A stretch of DNA of 64,000 bases from an uncultured Desulfomonile sp. GTDB taxonomy: Bacteria; Desulfobacterota; Desulfomonilia; Desulfomonilales; Desulfomonilaceae. Each line of letters starts with the position of its first letter. Position 1 is the stretch's first letter. The notes below the pieces were generated by a model. That model made no database searches. It saw only the letters and a program-made list of their open reading frames with translations, and was not told where the DNA came from. The DNA is taken from the NCBI GenBank assembly GCA_903952205.1, contig CAJBEZ010000003.1, positions 37,790 to 101,789 of the forward strand, written 5' to 3'. Positions 37,822-47,426 of this stretch are shown here, piece by piece. The translations under genes were made by a program, and so were the position numbers.

Positions 37822-39333
37822 GTGTCGGACCCCTCGTCGAAGTCAGAAAAGCGCTCCTCCTCATCTCTAATAGATGTTCGTCTCAAAAAACTTGAAGAGC
37901 TTGTTGAATCAGGTATTCAGCCTTATACTACAGGTTTCAAGCCAGACCTGAGCTCTTCGGAATTGAAATCAAAATATGGTGGGTTGTCAGAAGAAGAAAA
38001 CGCAAGTGATTTCGTTCGACTTGCAGGACGTGTCATGGCGGTTCGTGTACTTGGAAAGGCCTCGTTCATGCGAATTCAGGACGTGTCTGGTGATTTTCAG
38101 ATTTACCTGGCCAGGGACATTTTGGGTGTAGAGGAATATAAACAGGCAAAGAAACTGGACATTGGAGATATCGTCGGCATGAGTGGTTCACCGTTTAAGA
38201 CCAAGACTGGTGAACTCAGTTTAGCGGTTCAAAGTTTCGTGCTGTTGACGAAATCACTTAGGCCGCTCCCAGAGAAGTGGCATGGGCTTTCTGATGTGGA
38301 GATTCGATACAGGCAGAGATATCTTGACCTGATAGTCAATAAGTCGTCTCGTGAAGTTGTGGTTTCAAGAAGCCGCATTATATCCTACTTGAGAAATTTC
38401 CTGACAGATAGAGGGTTTTTGGAAGTTGAAACACCAATGATGCAAACTATTCCGGGAGGGGCGACAGCTAGACCCTTCGAGACGTTTCACAACGCTCTGA
38501 ACCGTCAATTATATCTTCGGGTAGCTCCGGAATTATATCTCAAACGACTTCTCGTAGGAGGTTTTGATAGGGTTTTCGAAATCAACAGGAACTTTCGGAA
38601 CGAAGGGATTTCCACGCAACATAATCCGGAATTTACAATGTTGGAGTTTTATCAGGCATATAGCACTTATGAAGATCTCATGAACCTCACTGAAGAAATG
38701 CTGTGTAGTTTAGCTCTTAAAATAATGGGGTCACTCAGGTTCAAGTATGGCCAGAGAGATGTGGATTTGACACCTCCATGGCCGAGAATCACAGTTAAAG
38801 AATCTCTTTTAAATCATGGGGCGCTGAATTCGAATGAAATGGAAGACAGAAATGCTGTTTTTATTAAGGCATTGGAGATGGGTATCCCCGTCAACAAGGA
38901 CGATTCGTTGGGTAAACTCCTGATGGCAATTTTTGATGAGGTCGTTGAAGGGACTCTCTGGGGGCCGGTTTTTGTTCATCATTATCCCGTGGAAGTGTCG
39001 CCTCTTGCCCGACGCAACGACGATGACCCTGCAGTGACTGATAGATTTGAGCTATATGTGTGTGGGCGCGAAATGGCGAACGCATTTACAGAACTCACGG
39101 ACCCGGCTGACCAGCGAAACAGGTTCGAAGAACAAGTCAGGGCACGACAGGCGGGTGACGAAGAAGCCCATTTTCTGGACGAAGATTTCCTTCGAGCGCT
39201 TGAGTATGGTATGCCTCCCGCAGCAGGGGAAGGTCTCGGTATTGATCGTTTGGTCATGTTGCTGACAAATGCTCAATCGATCCGAGAAGTTATTTTGTTC
39301 CCTCATATGAGGCCTGAAAAAGGGCTTGAATGA
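37822..39333 (+). CDS. lysS: lysyl-tRNA synthetase, class II
   Basis: 503 residues. An N-terminal OB-fold anticodon-binding domain (VRLAGRVMAVRVLGKASFMRI) is followed by the class II catalytic core: motif 1 FLEVETPMMQ, motif 2 FEINRNFRNEGIS, motif 3 GEGLGIDRLVMLL. It charges tRNA-Lys. The start is GTG 37822 with AGGAG ten bases upstream. Its stop overlaps the lolC start (ATGA), so it opens the envelope operon; this lysS-lol linkage is familiar in this group of bacteria. Confidence 0.97.
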   Translation: MSDPSSKSEKRSSSSLIDVRLKKLEELVESGIQPYTTGFKPDLSSSELKSKYGGLSEEENASDFVRLAGRVMAVRVLGKASFMRIQDVSGDFQIYLARDILGVEEYKQAKKLDIGDIVGMSGSPFKTKTGELSLAVQSFVLLTKSLRPLPEKWHGLSDVEIRYRQRYLDLIVNKSSREVVVSRSRIISYLRNFLTDRGFLEVETPMMQTIPGGATARPFETFHNALNRQLYLRVAPELYLKRLLVGGFDRVFEINRNFRNEGISTQHNPEFTMLEFYQAYSTYEDLMNLTEEMLCSLALKIMGSLRFKYGQRDVDLTPPWPRITVKESLLNHGALNSNEMEDRNAVFIKALEMGIPVNKDDSLGKLLMAIFDEVVEGTLWGPVFVHHYPVEVSPLARRNDDDPAVTDRFELYVCGREMANAFTELTDPADQRNRFEEQVRARQAGDEEAHFLDEDFLRALEYGMPPAAGEGLGIDRLVMLLTNAQSIREVILFPHMRPEKGLE

Positions 39334-40565
39334 ATCTTCCGCTAGAATTAAGCGTTGGGCTACGTTACATAAGGGCCAAACGTAAACAGGCATTTATCTC
39401 AGTGATCAGCGCCTTTGGTGTTTTAGGGGTTATGCTTGGTGTCATGACCCTGATAATTGTATTGGGAGTGATGAATGGGTTTGAACGCGATTTAAAGGAG
39501 AAAATCCTTGGTACAGTGTCCCACCTAGTTGTCATGAATAATTCCACAAGGTCCATCACAGACTGGAACCAAGTCCTGGATCGAATAAAGGCGCTCGATG
39601 GAGTCAACGCCGTAACCCCTTACATCTATGGACAGGCGATGCTTTCCTTCAGAGGGAGGGTTAGGGGAGTGATAGTCCGGGGGATTGATCCTAAAACGGC
39701 CCCTCAGGTCATTTCAATATCAAACTATCTCGAGAAGGGTTCTCTGGAAGACCTCCACGAATCAGAAGACGGAATAAATGGAGTTATAATTGGCAAGGAA
39801 CTCGCCAATGCAAACTCCTTGAGAATGGGAGACTCGATACAGCTAATATCTCCGCAAGGAAAAAGAACCCCTATCGGCGCTATTCCTAGGGTTCAAAATT
39901 TCAAAATAGCTGGAATCTTCAAATCGGGTATGTACGAATTTGATTCTAATCTAGTTTATATGGGGTTAGGGGAGGCTCAGAAATTCTTCGAGATGGGATC
40001 CGGCGTTACAGGCATTGAGGTAAACCTCAGGAACATTTATGACGCTCCCAAGATAGCTTCCAGGATTGAATCTACCCTAGGCGTTCCTTATTGGACCAGA
40101 ACCTGGCGAGACATGTACAGGAATCTGTTCAGCGCGCTTAAACTAGAAAAAATAGCCATGTTTATCATCTTGACCTTTATAGTTCTTGTGGCGGCTTTTA
40201 ACATAATAATATCCCTGATTATGCTGGTGATGGAAAAAAGCCGGGACATAGCGGTATTGAAATCGCTAGGCGCTACTTCTGATCTTATAATGAGAATCTT
40301 CGTGGTTCAGGGAATGATTATTGGAGCGGCGGGAACCGTCCTTGGAGCTGTGGCCGGTTTGGTCGGCGGCGCTCTGCTTGCGAAATACCCCTTTATAGAA
40401 CTCCCTGAAGAAATTTATACGATTTCTACTATACCGATCGCAATATACCCATGGGATGTAGTCATTATATGCGTGTTGGCGTTGACCATATGTTTCATTG
40501 CAACCATTTACCCTTCATACAGGGCGGCCCGTCTGGAACCCGCTGAGGCGCTCAGATATGAATGA
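39330..40565 (+). CDS. lolC: lipoprotein-releasing ABC transporter permease
   Basis: 411 residues with the LolC/LolE arrangement: one N-terminal transmembrane helix after a conserved GLRYIRAKRKQAFIS start, a large periplasmic domain, and three C-terminal helices with the signature EKSRDIAVLKSLGAT. It extracts lipoproteins from the inner membrane for transfer to LolA. Only one permease gene is present, which suggests a homodimeric (LolF-like) complex with LolD. Overlaps lysS by 4 and lolD by 8 bases. Confidence 0.94.
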   Translation: MNLPLELSVGLRYIRAKRKQAFISVISAFGVLGVMLGVMTLIIVLGVMNGFERDLKEKILGTVSHLVVMNNSTRSITDWNQVLDRIKALDGVNAVTPYIYGQAMLSFRGRVRGVIVRGIDPKTAPQVISISNYLEKGSLEDLHESEDGINGVIIGKELANANSLRMGDSIQLISPQGKRTPIGAIPRVQNFKIAGIFKSGMYEFDSNLVYMGLGEAQKFFEMGSGVTGIEVNLRNIYDAPKIASRIESTLGVPYWTRTWRDMYRNLFSALKLEKIAMFIILTFIVLVAAFNIIISLIMLVMEKSRDIAVLKSLGATSDLIMRIFVVQGMIIGAAGTVLGAVAGLVGGALLAKYPFIELPEEIYTISTIPIAIYPWDVVIICVLALTICFIATIYPSYRAARLEPAEALRYE

Positions 40566-41244
40566 CACTTACATCTATCAAGTTTCCGATTTGAGAAAAG
40601 TATACCATCATCCAGTGAGGAAACTTGAAGTGTTGAAGGGTGTCAACCTTATGGTGCGTCACGGAGAGAGCGTTGCGGTAACTGGTCCATCAGGAGTAGG
40701 AAAAACCACGCTTCTGCATGTGCTTGGCTTATTGGACGAACCAACATCGGGAACAATTTTTCTGGATGGGGTCAACGTCGGTGATCTGGGTGAGCTTGAG
40801 AAATGCAGAATAAGGAACCGACGGGTAGGTTTTGTTTTCCAGTTTTTTCAGTTGCTACCGGAATTTACCGCCTTGGAAAACGTTCTGATGCCTGGACAGA
40901 TCGCCGGTCTGGATATCAAGGAATTGCGGTCTAAAGCAGAGCAACTGATACAAGATGTTGGCTTGACCGATAGAATGTATCACCGTCCGGGGGAACTGTC
41001 AGGAGGAGAACAGCAGAGAGTTGCAATTGCTAGAGCTCTGATAATGGACCCGGATGTGATTCTTGCCGACGAACCTACAGGCAATCTTGACCCGGAGACC
41101 GGGGCCGAGATAGAAAATATCTTACGGAACCTGAACCTGGAGAGGAACACTTCCCTGATTGTCGTAACTCACAAAGAATCTCTTGCGAAGGAGATGAACA
41201 GGCGAGTAAACCTGTGCGCTGGAAGAATAGAGGAGATCCAATGA
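40558..41244 (+). CDS. lolD: lipoprotein-releasing ABC transporter ATPase
   Basis: 228 residues, a single nucleotide-binding domain. [12 protein letters not shown] is the Walker [16 protein letters not shown] the ABC signature, and [11 protein letters not shown] the Walker B/D-loop typical of the MacB/LolD class. ATG 40558 overlaps the end of lolC; the upstream extension in frame reads out of lolC and is not used. Energises LolC. Confidence 0.95.
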   Translation: MNDTYIYQVSDLRKVYHHPVRKLEVLKGVNLMVRHGESVAVTGPSGVGKTTLLHVLGLLDEPTSGTIFLDGVNVGDLGELEKCRIRNRRVGFVFQFFQLLPEFTALENVLMPGQIAGLDIKELRSKAEQLIQDVGLTDRMYHRPGELSGGEQQRVAIARALIMDPDVILADEPTGNLDPETGAEIENILRNLNLERNTSLIVVTHKESLAKEMNRRVNLCAGRIEEIQ

Positions 41245-43910
41245 ATAAGGTTCTCCTTGTCCTTGCTCTTATCGTATGTCTGGGCACTCTCTCAACCGAT
41301 TCAGACGCCAAGAAAATCGACAAAATAATTATATTTCCTTTCAAGATAGCAACAAAAGGGCCAAAGGCTCAAGATTTCAGCAACGAGCTTGCTGGGGCCC
41401 TAGCGGCTGAATTGACGAGAGACGGCGACATAGAGGTAATTTCGGGCGCGCCTTTCATATCAGCTTTGCAGGAAAGGAAAATTGACCCAAACCGTTTAGT
41501 GAGGATTGCAGAAAAAGTTGGAGCTCAAGGTGTCCTTTGGGGGACCGTGTCTCAGTTGGAGGATGGACTCTCTCTGGAAAGTTATGTGGCCACGGTTGAA
41601 CCTGGCTCTAAGCCAAGATTTTTTTCAAAGACAGGTCGAGATCTTAAAGATCTGTTCAACAAAATGAAGGAAGTCTCCAATGAGATAGGCGGAACCGTGC
41701 TGGATCGTCCCAAGATTGGTGAGATAAAAATCGAGGGCAACAAGAGAATTCAACGGGAGGCAATACTCAACAAACTTGAAATGAAATCCGGCTCACCTTT
41801 TAGCAAGAGCGCTGTAAGCGACGAAATCCGAGAGATATACTCGATGGGATATTTCGATGATGTCCAGATAAAAGCGGAGGAAAACCCCAATGGCCAGATG
41901 GATCTTAGCATCACACTGAAAGAAAGGCCGTCGATAAAGACCATTAATGTTGAAGGCAATAAGATTTTCTCGAAAGATGAGATACTCGACGCGTTGACAA
42001 CTAAATCGTTCACCGTGGCAAGCGTGCAAAAGATCCGTGACGATGTGTCCAAATTGAAGCAAATGTATGAAAAGGATGGCTATTACCAACCGACGATTGA
42101 TTACGAGATTAAGGAGCTTTCTCCAAATGAGGCGAGTCTCACCTTCAAGATTTCAGAAGGCAACAAGAGCTACCTTACAGATTTGACCCTGGAAGGCCGG
42201 TCCAAGTTACCGGAAAAAGATATCAAGAAAGCTATGACCGTCAAAGAAAAAAGCTGGTTTTGGTTTCTGGACGAATCGGGAACGTTTACGAGAGAAAAAC
42301 TTGAAGAGAACCGGATGCGCATAATTGCCTACTATTTGGAAAACGGTTTTATCAATGTTCAGGTGGGCGCTCCCAAAATTGATATACAAGGAAATGCAGT
42401 AAAGGTAATATTTCCTATAAGGGAGGGAGACAGGTTTCAGATAAGAAAAGTTGACGTTGAAGGTGATTTGGTGGTCCCGGCTGATCAACTCAGGGAATCT
42501 CTGGAGTCGAAGCCTCGGACATGGTTCAAGAGATCTTCACTGGCCGACGACATTAAAACCATAACGAAATTGTACAATAATTTGGGATATGCTTACGCTG
42601 ATGTGGAACCCCAGCAGAGAATGAACGACAAACACAATTTCGTTGACATTATATTCAAAGTAACCAAAGGCGACAAGATCACCATTGAGCGGGTTGATAT
42701 TGCGGGTAACGACAGAACCCGTGACAAGATCATCAGGAGAGCTCTAACCATTTCTGAAGGCGATGTTTATAACGCCGACAGTTTTGAGGCCACCAAGAGT
42801 AACCTTGAGGGCATGGATTTTTTTGAGGCCGTAAAGCTGAAGACATCTCCAGGGTCTCGGCCCGATACTATGAATGTCACGGTAGAAGTGATCGAGAAAA
42901 AGACAGGGTCGTTAGCGGCCGGCTTGGGTTATTCTTCCCAGGACGGAGCGATGGGTAATATCGATCTCAAAGAGAGGAATCTCTTCGGAATGGGAATTGT
43001 GGCGAACGCCAAAGCAAACCTTTCGGCGCGCCGAAGCAATTACGAAGGATCTTTGACATATCCATGGATCTTTGATTATCCAGTCACTGGTAGTATAAGA
43101 GGATATCAGGCTGTTCAGGGAGAGCAGAACTATGTTCGGGACAGTAACGGAGGTAGCGTTTTTCTGTCATATCCGTTGTACGGGCTTTGGACAATGTCCA
43201 CTGGTTTTGCTAGAGACTCGAGTAAACTGTCGGGTTTTCAGTCGATGTTCGCTCAATCAATCATAGCGTATTACGCGAGTTACAACACCAACGCTCAAAG
43301 ATTTCTGAACATCTCCGAAAACTCCGTCTCCTTCAACATAGGCAGGGATACAAGAAACAATTCAGTAATCCCAACTGCAGGAACGAAACTTACTCTCGGA
43401 GCCAGACTATCGGGATTTGGCGGAGATGTGGCTTTTTCAAGCTATTATTCCGAGGGAATCTACTACCAGTCGTTATTCTGGAGAACAGTTCTTAAATTCA
43501 GAGCTAATGCCTCTATGTTGACGGAGGTGGGGACCGATCCCATTCCGTTTGATCGAAGGATATTACTCGGCGGGATTCAAAGCATTAGAGGCTATAAGGC
43601 GGGTGAGATCGGTCCTCGTGATCGATATGGGAATATTATGGGAGGCGATAGAGCGTTATTTTCGAATGTGGAGTGCCTATTTCCCCTTGTCGATAGACTG
43701 AAACTCAATGGAGTAACGTTTTTTGACATGGGAAATGCCTGGAACGTTAGCGACAGTCTTTTTATGACTGACGTAAAGGCCGGAGTAGGAGTAGGCATAA
43801 GATGGGTCTCGCCCATGGGGCCACTTCGAATAGAATACGGATGGAAGATTAATCCGCAAAAAGGTGAGGATCCAGGGGCATTTGCCTTTGCCATGGGTCA
43901 ACTATTCTGA
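41241..43910 (+). CDS. bamA: outer-membrane assembly factor BamA
   Basis: 889 residues, longer than the ~800 usual. After a signal peptide (ends near STDSDA) comes an extra ~130-residue TolB-N-like domain (IIIFPFKIATKG.., VGAQGVLWGTVSQLED), then about five POTRA repeats from residue ~160, and a C-terminal 16-strand barrel with GGIQSIRGYKAGEIGPRD as the conserved RGY/F lid motif and a closing aromatic Phe. It inserts beta-barrel proteins in the outer membrane. The start ATG overlaps the lolD stop (ATGA). Followed by skp. Confidence 0.95.
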   Translation: MNKVLLVLALIVCLGTLSTDSDAKKIDKIIIFPFKIATKGPKAQDFSNELAGALAAELTRDGDIEVISGAPFISALQERKIDPNRLVRIAEKVGAQGVLWGTVSQLEDGLSLESYVATVEPGSKPRFFSKTGRDLKDLFNKMKEVSNEIGGTVLDRPKIGEIKIEGNKRIQREAILNKLEMKSGSPFSKSAVSDEIREIYSMGYFDDVQIKAEENPNGQMDLSITLKERPSIKTINVEGNKIFSKDEILDALTTKSFTVASVQKIRDDVSKLKQMYEKDGYYQPTIDYEIKELSPNEASLTFKISEGNKSYLTDLTLEGRSKLPEKDIKKAMTVKEKSWFWFLDESGTFTREKLEENRMRIIAYYLENGFINVQVGAPKIDIQGNAVKVIFPIREGDRFQIRKVDVEGDLVVPADQLRESLESKPRTWFKRSSLADDIKTITKLYNNLGYAYADVEPQQRMNDKHNFVDIIFKVTKGDKITIERVDIAGNDRTRDKIIRRALTISEGDVYNADSFEATKSNLEGMDFFEAVKLKTSPGSRPDTMNVTVEVIEKKTGSLAAGLGYSSQDGAMGNIDLKERNLFGMGIVANAKANLSARRSNYEGSLTYPWIFDYPVTGSIRGYQAVQGEQNYVRDSNGGSVFLSYPLYGLWTMSTGFARDSSKLSGFQSMFAQSIIAYYASYNTNAQRFLNISENSVSFNIGRDTRNNSVIPTAGTKLTLGARLSGFGGDVAFSSYYSEGIYYQSLFWRTVLKFRANASMLTEVGTDPIPFDRRILLGGIQSIRGYKAGEIGPRDRYGNIMGGDRALFSNVECLFPLVDRLKLNGVTFFDMGNAWNVSDSLFMTDVKAGVGVGIRWVSPMGPLRIEYGWKINPQKGEDPGAFAFAMGQLF

Positions 43911-44002
43911 TAAACCATCACTCCTTAGTAGATAACATATTTAGGTTCGTTTTTTAATCCTTGACGCACACGAAAAACAGAAATTTGAAAGGAGTCTAAT
44001 AC

Positions 44003-44608
44003 ATGACCGAACACAGGATTTTTATTGTCTTGATCGCAGCTTTAATTTTGACGTTTGCCTTTGGAACAACTTTTGCCCAGTCAACACTCACTGTTGGATT
44101 CGTAGATCTGCAGCAGCTTCAGGCCAAGTCAAAACGGATTCAGGAAATGCAAAAGAATTTTGCGGAGCTCAACAACATTAAGAGGACTAGTCTTGAAAAG
44201 AAACAAAATGATTTAAAAGCCCTTACTGATCAGCTTCAGAAACAAGGGCCCATGCTAAAGGAAGAGACTCGCAACGAAAAGATAAAAGAAATTGGCATGA
44301 AAGAAATGGAGTTAAAGCTGGCACAGAAGCAGGCCGAATCGGAGCTGCAAAATGAGGCTAGGGCGTTGGATGAGTCCATGATGCGAGATCTCCATAAAAT
44401 AATAGGCGAACTGCGTAAACAAAAAAACCTCTCTCTTATTTTCAATTCCACAGCCGCCTTGCTCTCCGCTGATGATTCATTCGATCTGACAGATGAGGTA
44501 GTTCGCATGTATGACGCAAATGCGGGGACTAAACCGGCTTCTTCGGAAAAGGCAAAACCGGCGGCTCCTCCTGCAGCGGCTCAACCAAAGCCCAAAGCGC
44601 CAAAATAG
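44003..44608 (+). CDS. skp: periplasmic chaperone Skp/OmpH
   Basis: 201 residues. A signal peptide (ALILTFAFGTTFAQS) precedes VGFVDLQQLQAKSKRIQEMQ, the typical OmpH start, and a long coiled-coil of ~90 residues with the family's central helix pair. The last ~25 residues are an Ala/Pro/Lys tail (KPAAPPAAAQPKPK). It would hold unfolded outer-membrane proteins on their way to BamA. AAAGGAG is eight bases before ATG 44003. Confidence 0.92.
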   Translation: MTEHRIFIVLIAALILTFAFGTTFAQSTLTVGFVDLQQLQAKSKRIQEMQKNFAELNNIKRTSLEKKQNDLKALTDQLQKQGPMLKEETRNEKIKEIGMKEMELKLAQKQAESELQNEARALDESMMRDLHKIIGELRKQKNLSLIFNSTAALLSADDSFDLTDEVVRMYDANAGTKPASSEKAKPAAPPAAAQPKPKAPK

Positions 44609-44622
44609 GGAATTGAATCTCC

Positions 44623-45675
44623 GTGCAAACGCTGACGCTGAAACAAATAGCCGACTTTCTCGGATGTGAATCCTCAGAGGATCCAGGTCCCGAGATTTCA
44701 GGGGTGAAGCCCTTGGAATTCGCCACAGGCTCTGATGTGACCTACATCTCTGAGGCGAAGTTTCTCTGCCTACTGAAAAGTAGTAAGGCCTCCGCCGTTC
44801 TTGTCGCCAAGAACATGGAGGCCCCTTCTGTGCCACATGTCAGGTCTAGAAACCCCGAAGCTGATTACGCAAGGCTGACGGGCCTCTTCTATGGCTACAA
44901 GGAAAAAACCGATCACGCAATCTCGAAACACGCGTGTGTTGACCCTACAGCTTCGATTGGATCGAATGTATCGATAGGGCCTTTTGCAGTCATCGGGCCC
45001 AATTCGGTAATTGGAAACGGTTCTTCCATAGGAGCCCATGTAGTTATAGGCGAAAACGTTCTGATAGGGGAATCGACTGTAATCTTTCCGAATGTGACCA
45101 TATACTGGGGTGTAACAGTCGGATCCAGAGTGATTGTTCATTCCGGCGCCGTTATAGGTTCAGATGGCTTTGGTTATGCCCGGGACGTTGACGTTAACGG
45201 TACACCTGTAAATATTAAGAAGTTCCATAGCGGTTCGGTTGAAATACAGGATGACGTTGAGATAGGGGCGTTAACAGCCATCGACAGGGCTTTGGCGGGT
45301 GTCACCACGATCCATAAGGGAGTCAAGATTGACAACCTTGTTCAGATTGCCCACAACGTCAGCATAGGATCAGGAACAGTAATTGCTTCTCAGGTTGGAA
45401 TAGCGGGAAGTTCATCGGTAGGTTCTTATGGCATGGTGGGTGGACAGGTAGGCGTGAGAGACCATGTTTCAGTCGGGAATGGAGTAATCCTGGCGACTCG
45501 CGTTGGAATATACCGTAATGTTCCGGATGGTTCGGTCATGGCGGGCTCAGTTCCTGCGATGCCCCACAAGATATTTCTCAGGACCCAGTCTCTTTTCAAG
45601 AGGTTGCCGGAAATGCTGGATCGAATAAGAAATCTGGAACGGATTGTAAAAGAGAACGATAAGGAAACATCATGA
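44623..45675 (+). CDS. lpxD: UDP-3-O-acylglucosamine N-acyltransferase
   Basis: 350 residues. An N-terminal uridine-binding domain (residues 1-~100) is followed by left-handed beta-helix hexapeptides ([20 protein letters not shown]..) and the conserved GSDGFGYA and QIAHNVSIG with the catalytic His. Adds the N-linked acyl chain, third lipid A step. Start GTG 44623. Overlaps lpxA by 4 bases. fabZ, usual between lpxD and lpxA, is missing. Confidence 0.95.
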   Translation: MQTLTLKQIADFLGCESSEDPGPEISGVKPLEFATGSDVTYISEAKFLCLLKSSKASAVLVAKNMEAPSVPHVRSRNPEADYARLTGLFYGYKEKTDHAISKHACVDPTASIGSNVSIGPFAVIGPNSVIGNGSSIGAHVVIGENVLIGESTVIFPNVTIYWGVTVGSRVIVHSGAVIGSDGFGYARDVDVNGTPVNIKKFHSGSVEIQDDVEIGALTAIDRALAGVTTIHKGVKIDNLVQIAHNVSIGSGTVIASQVGIAGSSSVGSYGMVGGQVGVRDHVSVGNGVILATRVGIYRNVPDGSVMAGSVPAMPHKIFLRTQSLFKRLPEMLDRIRNLERIVKENDKETS

Positions 45676-46475
45676 TCCATCCTACTGCCGTGATTGAATC
45701 TGGAGCAGAAATTGATCCCACAGCCTCTGTTGGGCCTTATTCTATCATTGGCCCAAAAGTGCGTATAGGGGCTGGCGTCAAGATTGGCCCTCATGTCGTC
45801 ATAGAAGGGAACACAGCGATAGGAGACAACACCCAGGTATGCCAGTTCGCTTCGATAGGAGCTCCACCTCAGGACCTTTCATACAGGGGCGAGGACACCC
45901 GTGTTGAAATTGGTCATAGCTGTTTGATCAGGGAGTACGTCACGATACACAGAGCCACGGTCCGTGGGAAAGGAATTACGGAGATAGGCGACAACTGCTA
46001 TCTGATGGCCTACTGCCATGTGGCTCATGACTGTATTCTGGGGGAGGGGGTCATAATGGCAAACTCCGCCCATCTGGGTGGCCACATAGAGATCGGTAAG
46101 AGGGCTATTCTGGGTGGAATTGTAGCGGTTCATCAGTTCGTAAGAGTCGGTGAATACGCGCTTGTCGGAGGGGTTTCCGGCGTGGCGAAAGATGTTCCTC
46201 CTTACACTCTCGCTTCAGGCGCCAGAATTTATCTCTATGGGCTGAATGAAGTCGGATTACGGCGCAATGGTTTCTCTCCTCAGACAATCCGGACGTTGAA
46301 AAGGGCGTTCAAGATAGCTATGCGGTCTTCATTGAATCTGGACGAAGCAGTGAGAAAGATTCGTGAAGAAATGTCGGAAACTTCTGAAGCATTGGTCTTT
46401 GCGGATTTTCTAGCCACCTCAAAGAGAGGTCCAGCCAGGGTTTCTCTCAGTCGTCACGCCTTCAGGATGCGATAA
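45672..46475 (+). CDS. lpxA: UDP-N-acetylglucosamine acyltransferase
   Basis: 267 residues. Hexapeptide-repeat beta-helix ([20 protein letters not shown]..) with the catalytic His in AYCHVAHDC and the C-terminal helical domain [15 protein letters not shown]. First step of lipid A synthesis. ATGA overlap with lpxD; lpxI starts one base after its stop. Confidence 0.96.
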   Translation: MIHPTAVIESGAEIDPTASVGPYSIIGPKVRIGAGVKIGPHVVIEGNTAIGDNTQVCQFASIGAPPQDLSYRGEDTRVEIGHSCLIREYVTIHRATVRGKGITEIGDNCYLMAYCHVAHDCILGEGVIMANSAHLGGHIEIGKRAILGGIVAVHQFVRVGEYALVGGVSGVAKDVPPYTLASGARIYLYGLNEVGLRRNGFSPQTIRTLKRAFKIAMRSSLNLDEAVRKIREEMSETSEALVFADFLATSKRGPARVSLSRHAFRMR

Positions 46476-46476
46476 A

Positions 46477-47304
46477 GTGGAGTCAATTGGTATAATTGCA
46501 GGAGAGGGCGATCTTCCCGTCAGAGTCCTCAAAGAAACAGGAGAAAGAGGATTTGAGGCTGTAGCGTTGGCGTTTGACGGCTTTACAAATCCCGAAATTG
46601 AGCGTTACGCCAAGAATGCACATTGGCTCAAACTTGGCCAACTCGACAAAGCCATCAAAATTCTAAAACAATACGGAATCACCCGAGTTGTGATGGCGGG
46701 AAAGATCGATAAGGGGAATCTTCTCAGACTATGGAATCTTAGACCTGACAGACGGGCCTTGAGGGTAATCAGAGCCTTAAAGGACTGGAAAGATGACACG
46801 GTTCTTGCTGCTATAGCTGAGGAGCTTAGTAAAGACGGCATTTCTATCGACAGTATTACAGTTTGGGCGTCGAAGCTTATGGCTTCGCAAGGTGTTCTTA
46901 CCCGCAAACAACCGACAAAGCATCAGATTGAGGACGTTGAATTCGGTCGAGAAATGGCTCTGGCCATAGGTGGACTAGACATTGGCCAAACAGTTGTGGT
47001 CAAGAACCGCGCTGTGCTGGTAGTTGAGGCCATTGAGGGAACTGACAGAGCAATTCTCAGGGTCCGTGATCTAAATATTCCGAACGCAGTGGTGGTGAAA
47101 ATGGCCAAGCCCAACCAAGACATGCGTTTTGATGTGCCTGGTGTTGGGCCTTCCACCATTAGAAATATGGTTACCGCAGGCGCAAAGCTCTTGGCTATTG
47201 AAGTCGGAAAAACAATGATTGCCAACTCTGAAGAAACGATTGCAATCGCTGACGAGGCTAATATATGTGTCATGGGTATAACTGCTTCGGGACCAATAGT
47301 ATAA
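46477..47304 (+). CDS. lpxI: UDP-2,3-diacylglucosamine pyrophosphatase LpxI
   Basis: 275 residues. IGIIAGEGDLPVRVLKE at the start, VMAGKIDKGNLLR, and the C-terminal DUF1009 signature with KMAKPNQDMRFDVPGVGP identify LpxI, which replaces LpxH in alpha- and delta-proteobacteria to form lipid X. Start GTG 46477. lpxB, which would follow in the pathway, is not in the window. Confidence 0.93.
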   Translation: MESIGIIAGEGDLPVRVLKETGERGFEAVALAFDGFTNPEIERYAKNAHWLKLGQLDKAIKILKQYGITRVVMAGKIDKGNLLRLWNLRPDRRALRVIRALKDWKDDTVLAAIAEELSKDGISIDSITVWASKLMASQGVLTRKQPTKHQIEDVEFGREMALAIGGLDIGQTVVVKNRAVLVVEAIEGTDRAILRVRDLNIPNAVVVKMAKPNQDMRFDVPGVGPSTIRNMVTAGAKLLAIEVGKTMIANSEETIAIADEANICVMGITASGPIV

Positions 47305-47426
47305 CCTATCAAGGTCCCTCAATTTAAGCTAAACTTCCCGCATAATAGTTTAATATTCTTCATTTTTATGTTGGATGCCGGGCGAATTATTACTCAATCC
47401 GATTTGTGCCTACAGAAGGTTGAAAC

